Below are positions 53,717 through 62,500 of a stretch of 64,000 nt of DNA, piece after piece (positions within the stretch are counted from its first letter, which is position 1; the number at the start of each line of letters is the position of its first letter). The stretch lies in contig NZ_FNET01000005.1 of assembly GCF_900100275.1 (NCBI RefSeq), forward strand, positions 248,001-312,000. The letters are read 5' to 3'. A program made the translations under genes and the position numbers. This stretch comes from Lentzea albidocapillata subsp. violacea. Lineage in GTDB: Bacteria; Actinomycetota; Actinomycetes; Mycobacteriales; Pseudonocardiaceae. A model generated the notes under the pieces. The model did not search any database. It was not told the DNA's origin and worked only from the letters and a program-made list of their open reading frames with translations.

Positions 53717-54598
53717 ATGACGTCGGTGGTGGAGCGGCTCCGGGGTGAGTCACCCAAGTTCTCGGTGGAGTTCCTGCCTCCCCGGGACGCGGAGGACGAG
53801 AAGGTCCTCTGGAAGGCCGTCCGCGAACTGGAAGGCCTCGACCCCGCGTTCGTGTCGATCACCTACGGCGCCGGCGGGTCGCGCCGGGACCGCACGATTC
53901 GCGCCACCGGCCGCATCGCGCAGGAGACGACGCTGCTCCCCGTCGCGCACCTCACCGCCGTCGAGCACTCGGTGGCGGAGCTGCGCAACGTCATCGGCTG
54001 GTACGCGGCGATCGGCGTGCGGAACATCCTGGCGCTGCGCGGCGACCCTCCCGGCGACCCGATGGGCGAGTGGGTCGCGCACCCGGAAGGCCTCAGCTAC
54101 GCCGACGAGCTGGTGCGGCTGGTCCGCGAGCTCGGCGACTTCTGCGTGGGCGTGGCGGCGTTCCCGTACGGGCACCCGCGGTCGGGCGACCTCGACACCG
54201 ACCTCAAGTTCCTGCTGCGCAAGCTCAACGCGGGCGCGGACTACGCGGTGGCCCAGCTGTTCCACGCGCCGGAGCCGTTCCTGCGGATGCGCGACAGGGT
54301 GGCGGCCGCGGGCTGTTCCGCGGCGATCCTGCCCGGGATCATGCCGATGCTCTCGCCGCGCGGCCTGGCCAAGATCGTGGAGCTGTCCGGCGCGGATCTG
54401 CCCCTCGACGTCTCACGCCGGCTGGAGCCGTACGCGGACGACGTGGCGGGGTTCCGGGCGACCGGCATCGACATCGCGACCGAGATGTGCCGGCGGCTGC
54501 TCGACGAGGGCGTTCCCGCGCTGCACTTCTACACGATGAACAGGTCCAAGGCGACGAAGGAAGTGCTGGGGCGCTTGGGCCTGGTGACGCGCGCCTAG
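53717..54598 (+). CDS. metF: methylenetetrahydrofolate reductase
   Basis: 293 residues, FAD-binding TIM barrel. FSVEFLPPRDAEDE has the conserved Glu near the active site. VSITYGAGGSRRDRT is the flavin-binding block, NILALRGDPPG the folate/NADH site, and FCVGVAAFPYGHP is also characteristic. Reduces methylene-THF to methyl-THF for methionine synthesis. Its stop shares a CTAG with the converging lppM stop, the same arrangement as ilvE/cobS. Confidence 0.95.
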   Translation: MTSVVERLRGESPKFSVEFLPPRDAEDEKVLWKAVRELEGLDPAFVSITYGAGGSRRDRTIRATGRIAQETTLLPVAHLTAVEHSVAELRNVIGWYAAIGVRNILALRGDPPGDPMGEWVAHPEGLSYADELVRLVRELGDFCVGVAAFPYGHPRSGDLDTDLKFLLRKLNAGADYAVAQLFHAPEPFLRMRDRVAAAGCSAAILPGIMPMLSPRGLAKIVELSGADLPLDVSRRLEPYADDVAGFRATGIDIATEMCRRLLDEGVPALHFYTMNRSKATKEVLGRLGLVTRA

Positions 54599-55248
54599 AG
54601 CGTGACGTTGCGTTTGTGCGCGATGAGGGCGAGCACGACGACGATCAGCGCGGCACCGCCGGTGAGCCCGGCGACCAGCAGCGCCCAGCCGAAGAACGAG
54701 TTGGAATTCTCGCCCGCGTACTGCACGGTGGCCTGCAGCATCGACGCCTGACCGGGCTTCGGAGACCACGCGATCGTGTTGTTCTCCTCCTCGCGGCCGT
54801 TGGTGTTCACGATCTTGCCGGGGAAGCTGACCTTGATCTGGATGTCCGCGCGTTCGACCGGCACCTGGGTCAGGTCGACCGACCCCGAGAGCGTGACAAG
54901 ATCACCCGACCGGCGGAAGTTGAGGCTGTAGCGGCTGTTCGACGAGCTGGTGGCCGTGGAGAGAGTCCGCATCTCGTCGAACGACAGGCCGTTGAAGAAC
55001 AACTGCGTACCCGCGTACGACTCCACCCGGTACGGCTTGGTGGTGACGCGGCTCGCGAGTTCCGGTGGCACCTTGAGCTGCGGACCGGGGTCGTTGTCCT
55101 GCGTCGGTGGCGTGGCCGCGACGATCTCGCCGGAGATGCGGTCGTCGTCCGACAAGGCCATGGCGGCGTACACGCGAACGCAACCGCTCAGCGAGAACAG
55201 GGTGAGCAGCAAGAAGACCGGCAGCAGCAGGGCCCGGGAACGACGCAC
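54595..55248 (-). CDS. lppM: LppM family lipoprotein
   Basis: 217 residues. Lipoprotein signal (about 1-23) ends in LFSLSGC with the acylated Cys. A beta-rich extracytoplasmic domain (about 25-165) follows, and near the C-terminus a membrane helix (about 187-209) with a basic tail (AHKRNVTL) anchors it. In mycobacteria LppM (Rv2171) binds phosphoinositides and influences phagosome handling; here a general envelope role is more likely. Divergent from the DUF885 gene. Confidence 0.9.
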   Translation of the reverse strand: MRRSRALLLPVFLLLTLFSLSGCVRVYAAMALSDDDRISGEIVAATPPTQDNDPGPQLKVPPELASRVTTKPYRVESYAGTQLFFNGLSFDEMRTLSTATSSSNSRYSLNFRRSGDLVTLSGSVDLTQVPVERADIQIKVSFPGKIVNTNGREEENNTIAWSPKPGQASMLQATVQYAGENSNSFFGWALLVAGLTGGAALIVVVLALIAHKRNVTL

Positions 55249-55354
55249 GGCGACATCCTGCCAGTACGACCCAAACGACGCAGGCCCCTCCGAAGGTCGT
55301 GAGCTTGACTAACTACCTTTTGGCGCCGAGACGCGCGAGGTAGCGTCTCGGCGC

Positions 55355-57007
55355 ATGGCTTCCGTGCACGAGATCAGCAACAAATTCGTCAGCGACTACG
55401 TGGCGCTCGACCCCATCGCGGCCACGAGCCTCGGCTTCGCGGGTTCCGACGACCAGCTGACGGACCTCTCCCCGGAAGGGCGCGCGGCGCGCGACGAACT
55501 CGCCGTCCGCGCTCTCGCCGACATCACCGCCGCCCAGCCCGCGGATGCCTCGGAGGAGGCGGCACGCGCCGTCTTCCTGGAACGCACGGGCCTGGAACAC
55601 GAGCTGTACGAGGCCGGTCAGACCGAGTCCTCGCTGAACGTCATCGCGAGCCCGATCCAGTCCGTGCGCGACATCTTCGACCAGATGCCGACGGACACGC
55701 CGGAGCAGTGGGCCACCATCGGCCGCCGCCTCTCCGCCGTGCCCGCCGCACTGGACGGCCTGCGCGCCTCCCTCTCGCACGCCGCCTCCCGCGGTCACAT
55801 CTCCGCACTGCGTCAGGTCACCCAGGTCGCCAAGCAGTGCGACACCTTCGCCACGACCTTCTTCGGCCCGTTCGCCGCCTCCGCCAACGTCGACGGCTCC
55901 GTGCGCACCTCTCTTGACGCCGGCGCCACCGCCGCTGCCGCCGCTTACGCGGACTTCGCCTCGTTCCTCCGCACGAAGCTGGCTCCCCAGGCGCCGGAGA
56001 AGGACGCGGTCGGCGAGGAGCGCTACCGCCTCGGCTCGCGCTACTTCACCGGCTCGCGGCTCGACCTGGCCGAGGCCTACGCGTGGGGCTGGGAGGAGTT
56101 CCTCGGCATCGAGGCCGAGATGAAGGAGGTGGCTTCGCGGCTCAAGCCCGGCGCCACCCTGGCCGAGACCGCGGCGTTCCTCGACGAGCACCCGCGCTAC
56201 CAGGTGCACGGACAGGACGGCCTGCAGGCGTGGATGCAGGAACTGTCCGACAAGGCCCTGCTCGACCTGCGCGACGTGCACTTCGACCTGCCGGACGCGC
56301 TGATGAACCTCGAGTGCAGGATCGCCCCGCCCGGCGGTGCCGTCGGCGCCTACTACACGCCGCCGACCGCGGACTTCTCCCGCCCCGGCCGCATGTGGTG
56401 GTCGATCGCCGAGGGCAAATCGGTGTTCCCAACGTGGCGTGAGACCTCGACGGTCTACCACGAGGGCGTGCCGGGCCATCACCTCCAGTGCGCGACGGCG
56501 GTGTACCAGTCCGAGACGCTGAACGACTTCCAGCGCCTGATCTGCTGGGTGTCGGGCCACGGCGAAGGCTGGGCGCTCTACGCGGAACGCCTCATGTGCG
56601 AACTCGGCTACCTCGACGACGACGGCGACCTGCTCGGCATGCTCGACGCCCACCTGTTCCGCGCGGCCCGCGTGATCATCGACATCGGCATGCACCTGGA
56701 ACTGGAGATCCCGGCCGGCACCGGCTTCCACCCCGGCGAGCGCTGGACCCCCGAGCTCGGCCTCGAGTTCATGATGACCCGCACCCTCTCGGAGCCCGCG
56801 CACGTCCGCGACGAGATCGACCGCTACCTCGGCTGGCCGGGCCAGGCACCGGCGTACAAGATCGGCGAGCGCCTGTGGCTCGCCGCCCGCGAGGACGCGC
56901 GCGCCCGCAAGGGTGCCGACTTCGACCTCAAGCGCTTCCACAAGGACGCCCTGGAGATGGGTGCGATGGGCCTCGACACCCTTCGTGAACGGTTGGCCGC
57001 CCTCTGA
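55355..57007 (+). CDS. DUF885 family metallopeptidase-like protein
   Basis: 550 residues, close to family norm. The zinc-site motif TVYHEGVPGHHLQ (about residues 366-378) is the HExxxGHH variant typical of DUF885, and GHGEGWALYAERLMCELG (about 400-417) supplies further ligands. C-terminal PGQAPAYKIGERLW is also conserved. No signal peptide, so cytosolic. Peptide hydrolysis is inferred from relation to the M3/M32-like fold. TAGCGT ends 8 nt before the ATG. The long palindrome copy C follows 42 bp after its stop. Confidence 0.9.
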   Translation: MASVHEISNKFVSDYVALDPIAATSLGFAGSDDQLTDLSPEGRAARDELAVRALADITAAQPADASEEAARAVFLERTGLEHELYEAGQTESSLNVIASPIQSVRDIFDQMPTDTPEQWATIGRRLSAVPAALDGLRASLSHAASRGHISALRQVTQVAKQCDTFATTFFGPFAASANVDGSVRTSLDAGATAAAAAYADFASFLRTKLAPQAPEKDAVGEERYRLGSRYFTGSRLDLAEAYAWGWEEFLGIEAEMKEVASRLKPGATLAETAAFLDEHPRYQVHGQDGLQAWMQELSDKALLDLRDVHFDLPDALMNLECRIAPPGGAVGAYYTPPTADFSRPGRMWWSIAEGKSVFPTWRETSTVYHEGVPGHHLQCATAVYQSETLNDFQRLICWVSGHGEGWALYAERLMCELGYLDDDGDLLGMLDAHLFRAARVIIDIGMHLELEIPAGTGFHPGERWTPELGLEFMMTRTLSEPAHVRDEIDRYLGWPGQAPAYKIGERLWLAAREDARARKGADFDLKRFHKDALEMGAMGLDTLRERLAAL

Positions 57008-57029
57008 CGCCACCGCCCGGCGCAACGCT

Positions 57030-57097
57030 CTGACGTGCGCTTACCCACCCTTATGCAAAAGACGTTTGCGGACGTCCGCAAACGTCTTTTGCATAAG
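57030..57097. repeat. long perfect palindrome with conserved left flank, copy C
   Basis: Flank CTGACGTGCGCTTACCCACC (57030-57049) runs into a perfect 48-bp palindrome (57050-57097), arm CTTATGCAAAAGACGTTTGC..., centred on GGAC/GTCC. Lies between convergent DUF885 and VOC genes. Confidence 0.95.
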
Positions 57098-57099
57098 CC

Positions 57100-57130
57100 G
57101 ATATATCAGCAGGCTGATATATCGGATATC
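57100..57130. repeat. double AT-rich palindromic repeat
   Basis: GATATATC at 57100-57107 and again at 57116-57123, then one base and a GATATC half site (57125-57130). Starts 3 bp after the long palindrome. Confidence 0.9.
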
Positions 57131-57255
57131 AGTGCGGCGGGGCGCCGTCCGATGGTGGGGAACTGGTGGGCCAGGTACGGGCGAGGCTGTATCCCTCGCC
57201 GGTGCCGCCCACCTCCCTTTAACTCCGTGGGCGACCTCCGGGTGGCCTCTGGCCG

Positions 57256-57750
57256 TTACGCCGGATCGGCCCACCGGACGCGCACGCGGTTCGTGATCGG
57301 CTCCGGATCGTCGGTCCGCACGAACTCGAGCCACGGACCCGGCTCGGGCCGCACCGAGGCGAAGCCGTCGCCGCTGCGCACCACCGGGTGCCCGGTCGCC
57401 TCGGCCGACGCCAGCGGATCACGCGAGTCGACGACGACGGCCGCGATCACGCCGGGGTACTCGGGCCGCGGTTCGAGGACGCAGAACTCGTTGCCCTGCG
57501 GATCGCGCAGCACCACCCACGGCACATCGGTCTGACCGACGTCGGCGTGCTCGGCGCCGAGCTTCAACGCCCGCGCCACGATGTCCGCCTGATGCTCGGG
57601 CGAGGTCGAGGCCAGGTCGAGGTGCACCCGGTTCTTCTCTATCTTCGGAGCGTCGCTCCACACGAACGTCAGCTCGATCTCGTCATCGGCGAACTCGGAC
57701 CAGAACGCGGCCAGCGCGGAGGGATCCGCCGCCTCGAACGTGATTTCCAC
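57256..57750 (-). CDS. VOC (glyoxalase/bleomycin resistance) family protein
   Basis: 164 residues, two beta-alpha-beta-beta-beta modules. VEITFEAADPSALAAFWSEF begins the first. KNRVHLDLASTSPEHQADIVARALKLGAEH and VVLRDPQGNEFCVLEP carry the usual His and Glu metal positions. Function could be lyase, dioxygenase or drug binding; nothing in context decides. GTG at 57750 has a minus-strand -10 (TACCCT) ending 7 nt away. Divergent from the phosphatase gene with 24 bp between starts. Confidence 0.87.
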   Translation of the reverse strand: MEITFEAADPSALAAFWSEFADDEIELTFVWSDAPKIEKNRVHLDLASTSPEHQADIVARALKLGAEHADVGQTDVPWVVLRDPQGNEFCVLEPRPEYPGVIAAVVVDSRDPLASAEATGHPVVRSGDGFASVRPEPGPWLEFVRTDDPEPITNRVRVRWADPA

Positions 57751-57757
57751 TCGTGCG

Positions 57758-57767
57758 AGGGTACTGT
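57758..57767. promoter_or_regulatory. overlapping divergent -10 elements
   Basis: Minus-strand TACCCT (57758-57763) and plus-strand TACTGT (57762-57767) share two bases. Each ends exactly 7 nt before its own GTG (57750 and 57775). Confidence 0.65.
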
Positions 57768-57774
57768 CTCGCGC

Positions 57775-59340
57775 GTGGCGAAGCTGGTGCTCGGACCGCT
57801 CCTCAGATATGTCGACGCGTCGTCCGCGACGGTGTGGGTCGAGACGGACGTCTCGTGCGAGGTCACGATCGCCGGTCACACCGCGCGCACGTTCCAGGTG
57901 GGCAGGCAGCACTTCGCGCTCGTCCGGCTGGAGGACCTGGGGCCACGCACCGAGTACGACGTGAGGCTGGACGGCGAGAACGTCTGGCCGGAACCCGGAA
58001 GTGGCTTCCCGAAACCGGTCATCCGCACCGGCGAGGTCCGCCGGATCGCCTTCGGGTCGTGCCGTGCCGCCCCGAACCAGCCGGTCGGTCCCGACGCCCT
58101 CGACGCGTTCGCGCAACGGCTCATGGTCACCCCGGATTCGGAGTGGCCGCAGGCGCTGATCCTGCTGGGAGACCAGGTCTACGCCGACGAACCCACCGAG
58201 GCCACCAGGCAGTGGCTGCGGGAAAGCAGGAACGGCACGAAGGAACCCGACGGCGAGGTCGTGCACTTCGGCGAGTACGCCCGTCTCTACCACGAGACCT
58301 GGGGCGACCCGGAGATCCGCTGGCTGCTGTCGGTCGTGCCGACGTCGATGATCTTCGATGACCACGACGTACGCGACGACTGGAACACGTCCGCGGTGTG
58401 GCGCAAGGAGATGGCGGACAAGCCGTGGTGGCGCGACAGGATCCGCGGCGCCATCTCCTCCTACTGGGTCTACCAGCACCTCGGCAACCTGGGCCCGGAC
58501 GAGCTCGCGCGAAATCCCTTGTACGCCAAGGTGAAGGCCCAGGACACGGACGTGCTGCCGTTGCTGGAGGAGTTCGCCGAGGAAGCGGACAGGGAGGTGG
58601 AAGGCCGCAAGTCGACCTGGTGGAGCTTCCGCCGCGAGTTCGGCCGCACCCGGCTGCTCATGGTCGACACGCGTTCCGGCCGCATCCTCGACGAGGGCAA
58701 GCGGCAGATGGTCAGCGACGAAGAGTTCGAGTGGATCGAGCGGAACACCGAAGGCGACTTCGACCACCTGCTGATCGGCTCGTCGCTGCCTTGGCTGATG
58801 CCGCACGCGCTCAGCCACTTCCAGTCCCTCAACGAGATCGGCGCGCGCAAGCCGGGCTGGCAGGGCAAGGCGGCGGAGGGGATCAGGCAGGCGGTCGACC
58901 TGGAGCACTGGCCGGCGTTCCGCGAATCGTTCGACCGGCTCTCCCGCATGATCGAGAAGGCCGCGAACAACGGCGCCGCCACGGTGTGCATGCTCTCCGG
59001 CGACGTCCACCACAGCTATGTCGCAGAGGCCGAGTTCCCCACGCCCACCAAGGCTTTGGTCGCGCAACTCGTGTGCTCGCCCATCCACAACGAGGCGCCG
59101 AAGTTCCTGCGGCCGGCGTTCCGGCTGTCGTGGTCCCGCGCCGCCTCGTGGGTGTTCCGCCGGCTCGCGACGCTGGCCGGCGTGCCGGAGGACCTGGTGC
59201 ACTGGCGCAAGACCAGTGGCCCGCACTTCGGGAACTCCTTGGCGCTGCTGGACTTCGACGGCCGCCACGCCCGCTACCGGCTGCTGTCGGCAACGGGCGA
59301 GGAGACCGCGAGCGTGCTACTTGGTCGCGAGCCGCAGTAG
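57775..59340 (+). CDS. PhoD-like alkaline phosphatase/phosphodiesterase
   Basis: 521 residues without a signal peptide. N-terminal beta domain (about 1-85) precedes a metallophosphatase domain: FGSCRAAP (about 100), LLGDQVYAD, FDDHDVRDDWN, MVDTRSGRIL and CMLSGDVHHSY, the expected metal-binding Asp/His set. It probably hydrolyses phosphodiesters; the lack of an export signal suggests an intracellular role. The 3' end overlaps the converging MDMPI gene by 24 bp. Confidence 0.9.
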   Translation: MAKLVLGPLLRYVDASSATVWVETDVSCEVTIAGHTARTFQVGRQHFALVRLEDLGPRTEYDVRLDGENVWPEPGSGFPKPVIRTGEVRRIAFGSCRAAPNQPVGPDALDAFAQRLMVTPDSEWPQALILLGDQVYADEPTEATRQWLRESRNGTKEPDGEVVHFGEYARLYHETWGDPEIRWLLSVVPTSMIFDDHDVRDDWNTSAVWRKEMADKPWWRDRIRGAISSYWVYQHLGNLGPDELARNPLYAKVKAQDTDVLPLLEEFAEEADREVEGRKSTWWSFRREFGRTRLLMVDTRSGRILDEGKRQMVSDEEFEWIERNTEGDFDHLLIGSSLPWLMPHALSHFQSLNEIGARKPGWQGKAAEGIRQAVDLEHWPAFRESFDRLSRMIEKAANNGAATVCMLSGDVHHSYVAEAEFPTPTKALVAQLVCSPIHNEAPKFLRPAFRLSWSRAASWVFRRLATLAGVPEDLVHWRKTSGPHFGNSLALLDFDGRHARYRLLSATGEETASVLLGREPQ

Positions 59341-60063
59341 CGCCCACAACTGCGCGATCGCGTCGTGGTCGCCGACCACCTCGACCATCCGGTCGGGCAA
59401 CCGCCCCCACAGCCAGCGGTACATCGTCATCGGGTCCGCGGACACCTGCGCGTCGGCGACGTGGGTGTCCTCCGGGTCGATCACGCGCCACGCCGACGCG
59501 CCGTGCGGGCCGCAGCGCGTGAGCCACAGGTGGTCCTCGACCTGGATGGTGACGAGGCTGTCCCGCGATCCCCGCACCCCGAGCACGTCCAGCTTGTGCC
59601 CCAGCCACAACGTGAGCACCTCGTCGACGCCGTCGACCGCGACCTCGTCGGCGACGACACCGACCTCCATGCCCGCGGCGCCCTGGATGTCCATGCGGTG
59701 CATCGTCGTCTCGTGCGCGAGCCGTCGCCGCCAGAACCCGTAGTTCTGCTGATCAGGCCACCACGTCGCGCACGGCTCGTCCTCGTCGTGCGCTTCGAGT
59801 TCCGCGATCACGGCGTCCGCGCCCGACCGCATGAACTCCAGTGAGTCCTCGCCGGGCTCCGGAAAGTCCGGCCATTCCCCGATTTCAGGCTCACGGCCGA
59901 GCCTGATCCACGCCAGCGCGCCGCGATAGCCGCCGCCGATGTGCCGCACGGTCTCCCCGAGGTTCAGTCCGGGGCACGCGGGCACGCCCTTGTACGGTGG
60001 CTGGCCGATCGCGGACATGACGAGCAGTTCCGCTTCACGGCGCAGAACTTCCAGATGGTTCAC
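59317..60063 (-). CDS. maleylpyruvate isomerase family (DinB-like, mycothiol-dependent) protein
   Basis: 248 residues. NLGETVRHIGGGYRGALAWI and LAHETTMHRMDIQGAAG carry the three His typical of the metal-binding DinB/MDMPI N-terminal bundle. A C-terminal SCP2-like domain follows (about 150-245). Mycothiol-dependent enzymes of this family act in isomerisation or detoxification. GTG start overlaps the HEPN gene stop (GTGA), so they are coupled. Confidence 0.85.
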   Translation of the reverse strand: MNHLEVLRREAELLVMSAIGQPPYKGVPACPGLNLGETVRHIGGGYRGALAWIRLGREPEIGEWPDFPEPGEDSLEFMRSGADAVIAELEAHDEDEPCATWWPDQQNYGFWRRRLAHETTMHRMDIQGAAGMEVGVVADEVAVDGVDEVLTLWLGHKLDVLGVRGSRDSLVTIQVEDHLWLTRCGPHGASAWRVIDPEDTHVADAQVSADPMTMYRWLWGRLPDRMVEVVGDHDAIAQLWALLRLATK

Positions 60064-60479
60064 CGCTGCGCCTCGCTCATCACGCGGTCGACGAGCGCCA
60101 CGAACAGATGGGTCTGGCGCACCAGGTCGTCTGCCGTGCGCGCGTTGACGTGCCTGGTGATCCCCGCGAGCACGGCGGCCCGTGTGGACGACCACGAAGC
60201 GAAGAAAGCGGCCCACTCACTCATTTCCGGTGCCATCGCGGCGAGCAGCACCCACGCGCTGGTCGGCCTCGACCGCCCGCGATGGGGCCGTCCACGTAAA
60301 GCGAGCACCGCTGCGGCAGCGCGCAACGCGGCGAGGTAAGCGGCCGCGAACCGCTCCGGGGGCTCGGGCGTGCGCTCCGACTCGGCGAGCGAGTCGTGGG
60401 CCTGCCGCAGCAGGACGAGCGCGGACGCGGGTGGCAACGGGATGGGGAAGGCTGCCGGATTCGAAAGATCGGCTGTCAT
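60060..60479 (-). CDS. SAV_6107-type HEPN domain protein
   Basis: 139 residues, all-alpha. PPASALVLLRQAHDSLAESERT opens the bundle, SAWVLLAAMAPEMSEWAAFFASWSSTRAAVLAG is the most conserved block, and TADDLVRQTHLFVALVDRVM ends it. The HEPN RxxxxH ribonuclease motif is only loosely present. ATG at 60479 follows a GAGGAGG site. A structured leader and a perfect LexA box lie upstream. Family name by recall; role unknown. Confidence 0.8.
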   Translation of the reverse strand: MTADLSNPAAFPIPLPPASALVLLRQAHDSLAESERTPEPPERFAAAYLAALRAAAAVLALRGRPHRGRSRPTSAWVLLAAMAPEMSEWAAFFASWSSTRAAVLAGITRHVNARTADDLVRQTHLFVALVDRVMSEAQR

Positions 60480-60498
60480 CTCGGCCTCCTCGTGGCGT

Positions 60499-60573
60499 CG
60501 GTGAACGACGTCACCGCCGAGGGGAAGCCGGCGGCTCTCGGAGGTGGGGTGCTTCCCCCACCCCACCTCCGAG
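60499..60573 (-). other. structured leader with three hairpins
   Basis: Between the LexA box and the HEPN start codon. Hairpins: 60499-60516 (6-bp arms CGGTGA), 60514-60534 (6-bp arms CCGCCG, sharing 3 nt with the first), and 60537-60573 (perfect 15-bp arms CTCGGAGGTGGGGTG, 7-nt loop). Could be an attenuator or mRNA stability structure. Confidence 0.55.
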
Positions 60574-60585
60574 GCATGGTGAGAC

Positions 60586-60601
60586 TCGAACACATGTTCG
60601 A
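60586..60601. promoter_or_regulatory. LexA (SOS) box
   Basis: TCGAACACATGTTCGA, a perfect match to the actinobacterial SOS consensus TCGAAC-N4-GTTCGA, inside a larger 22-bp palindrome (60583-60604). It lies between divergent HEPN (107 bp) and YbaK (82 bp) start codons. Confidence 0.75.
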
Positions 60602-60682
60602 GTCTTCCTCAGCGTAGCTGCCTGCCGATGGATTCCTCAACCCGCCCCACCGCGTAGGCGCGAGTCGTGGTCTCATGGAGAC

Positions 60683-61171
60683 GTGAGTGCGCTCGAACAC
60701 CCCGGAATCCGCAAGGTCGCGGAAGTCCTGCCGCCCGCCACCGCCGCACGCATCGTCGTGCTGCCGGACGCCGTGCGGACCGCGGCGGCCGCGGCTGCGG
60801 CGGTAGGTGTGCAGGTAGGCGCGATCGCGAACAGCCTGGTGTTCGCCGCGGTGCGCGGCGGAGAGGCGGCCCCGCTGCTGGTGCTGACGTCGGGCGCACA
60901 CCGTGCGGACACGTCACTGGTCGCCGCGCTCGTGGGCGCGGACGCTGTCAAGCGCGCCGATCCCGAGTTCGTCCGCGAACACACGGGCCAGGTGATCGGC
61001 GGCGTGTCGCCGGTCGGGCACCCGGCGCCGATCGAGACCGTCGTGGACGAGTCGCTGTCCGCCTACGAGGAGATCTGGGCGGCCGCGGGCCATCCGCACG
61101 CCGTCTACCCCACGACCTTCGCCGATCTGGTGGCGCTGACGGGCGGCCGCGTCGCGGCGGTGAAGGCATGA
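60683..61171 (+). CDS. YbaK/EbsC family aminoacyl-tRNA deacylase-like protein
   Basis: 162 residues. EVGAIANSLVF-type signature appears as VQVGAIANSLVFAAVRGG, followed by LLVLTSGAHRADTSLVAAL, GQVIGGVSPVGHP and HAVYPTTFADLVALTGG. The family edits mischarged tRNAs (Cys-tRNAPro and similar) in the cytosol. GTG at 60683 has a GGAG site. The stop overlaps the GNAT start (ATGA). Confidence 0.9.
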   Translation: MSALEHPGIRKVAEVLPPATAARIVVLPDAVRTAAAAAAAVGVQVGAIANSLVFAAVRGGEAAPLLVLTSGAHRADTSLVAALVGADAVKRADPEFVREHTGQVIGGVSPVGHPAPIETVVDESLSAYEEIWAAAGHPHAVYPTTFADLVALTGGRVAAVKA

Positions 61172-61728
61172 CGGCCTCGCCGCGCCTGGAGCGCATCGTC
61201 GAGATCACCGCCTCGGAACTGAACGAACGGCTGGGCGAAGCCCTCGCGCTGTACGTGACGGCGATGAACTACCCGCCCGCCACCGTCGAGCAGCGCGCCC
61301 CGATGTGGCTCGCCCACATGATGCGCGAGGAGTGGCGCTGCGTCATCGCGCTGGGAGAGCACGACGAACTCGTCGGCGTCGGCTACGGCTACCGCGGTGC
61401 GGCCGGTCAGTGGTGGCACGAGCAGGTGCGGCGCGGACTGATGCAGGTCTCGCCGCCCGCCGTCGTCGACAGCTGGCTCACCGACTACTTCGAGCTCACC
61501 GAACTGCACGTGCTGCCGCGCGCGCAGGGCCGAGGCCTCGGCGAGGAACTGCTGCGCCGCCTGCTGGAAGGCGTGCGGTCCTCCTGCGTGCTGCTCTCCA
61601 CGCCCGAAGGCCCGAGCAAGGCGTGGAAGCTCTACCGCCGCGTCGGCTTCGAGGACGTGCTGCGGCACTACCAGTTCACCGGTGACCCGCGCCCGTTCGC
61701 GGTCCTCGGCCGCAAGCTGCCAGTCTGA
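61168..61728 (+). CDS. GNAT family N-acetyltransferase
   Basis: 186 residues. Acetyl-CoA-binding motif A is LHVLPRAQGRGLGEELLRRLLEG (about 115-137), with the R-G-x-G core, and motif B is AWKLYRRVGFEDV. Substrate unknown. Coupled to the YbaK-like gene by a 4-bp overlap. It corresponds to Rv2170 in the mycobacterial order, which was reported to acetylate isocitrate dehydrogenase and isoniazid; that activity is not assured here. Confidence 0.88.
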   Translation: MTASPRLERIVEITASELNERLGEALALYVTAMNYPPATVEQRAPMWLAHMMREEWRCVIALGEHDELVGVGYGYRGAAGQWWHEQVRRGLMQVSPPAVVDSWLTDYFELTELHVLPRAQGRGLGEELLRRLLEGVRSSCVLLSTPEGPSKAWKLYRRVGFEDVLRHYQFTGDPRPFAVLGRKLPV

Positions 61729-61756
61729 CACCGGCGCGCGCCGTGCCGCGCCGCGG

Positions 61757-62500
61757 TCAGATGGCTTCCAGGACGAAGAACAGGAAGCTCAAGAAGGCCC
61801 CGGAGGGGAACCTCGCCATCTCGTCGGGGAAGAGTTCGTGGGCTTCCGGCGCCGGGGGCGGCTCGCTGATGACGGCCGTGCGGAAACCGGCGGCGGTGAA
61901 GGCGTCGGTCATCGCGTGCAGCGGCCGGTGCCAGTAGGTGAGCACGGCCTTCTGGCCGTTGAAGTTGTACTCGTCGGACCACTTGGTGGTCGCGAAGTAG
62001 TCGGCCTCGCGATGCACCATCTTGAGGAGGATGGGGTGGTTGACGACCACGATCAGCCGGCCGCCGGGCTTCAGGACCCGTCGCAGCTCGCCCAGCGGTG
62101 CGGTCCAGTCCTCCAGGTAGTGCAGCACCAGGGCCGCGACGACATCGTCGAACGCGCCGTCGGGGTACGGCAGCGGGCCGGTTATGTCGGCGACCCGCAG
62201 GTCCGTGTCGGCACCGAGCCGCTGCCGGGCCAGTTCGACCATCTTCGTGCTGCGGTCGAAGCCGACAACGATGCCACCTCGATCACGCAGCGCCGCGGAC
62301 ACGGCGCCGGAGCCGCACCCGGCGTCGAGAATTCGTCGACCGGCCACGTCCCCGGCCAGATCCACGATCGCGGGCCGGACGTAGTAGGCGTTGAGGAGGC
62401 TGGTCTCGTTCTCGACCGTGTACGCCTCGGCGAAGCCGTCGTAGTCGTTCTCCACGGCCACGTCGGCGGAACTCCCGGGATCGGCAGGCATGGTTCCCAT
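61757..62500 (-). CDS. class I SAM-dependent methyltransferase
   Basis: 247 residues from ATG 62500; an ATG at 62491 is also possible. Motif I RRILDAGCGSGAVSAALRDRG (about 55-75), then VVGFDRSTKMVELARQRL, DLRVADITGPLPYPDGAFDDVV and LRRVLKPGGRLIVVVNHP. UbiE-like small-molecule methyltransferase; acceptor unknown. Divergent from the GntR gene and convergent with the GNAT gene. Confidence 0.88.
   Translation of the reverse strand: MGTMPADPGSSADVAVENDYDGFAEAYTVENETSLLNAYYVRPAIVDLAGDVAGRRILDAGCGSGAVSAALRDRGGIVVGFDRSTKMVELARQRLGADTDLRVADITGPLPYPDGAFDDVVAALVLHYLEDWTAPLGELRRVLKPGGRLIVVVNHPILLKMVHREADYFATTKWSDEYNFNGQKAVLTYWHRPLHAMTDAFTAAGFRTAVISEPPPAPEAHELFPDEMARFPSGAFLSFLFFVLEAI

Noticed and set aside
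60541..60604. tRNA-like sequence
   Set aside because: The GTTCGAGTC resembles a T-loop, but there is no acceptor, D or anticodon arm; the segment is better explained by a LexA box and a hairpin.
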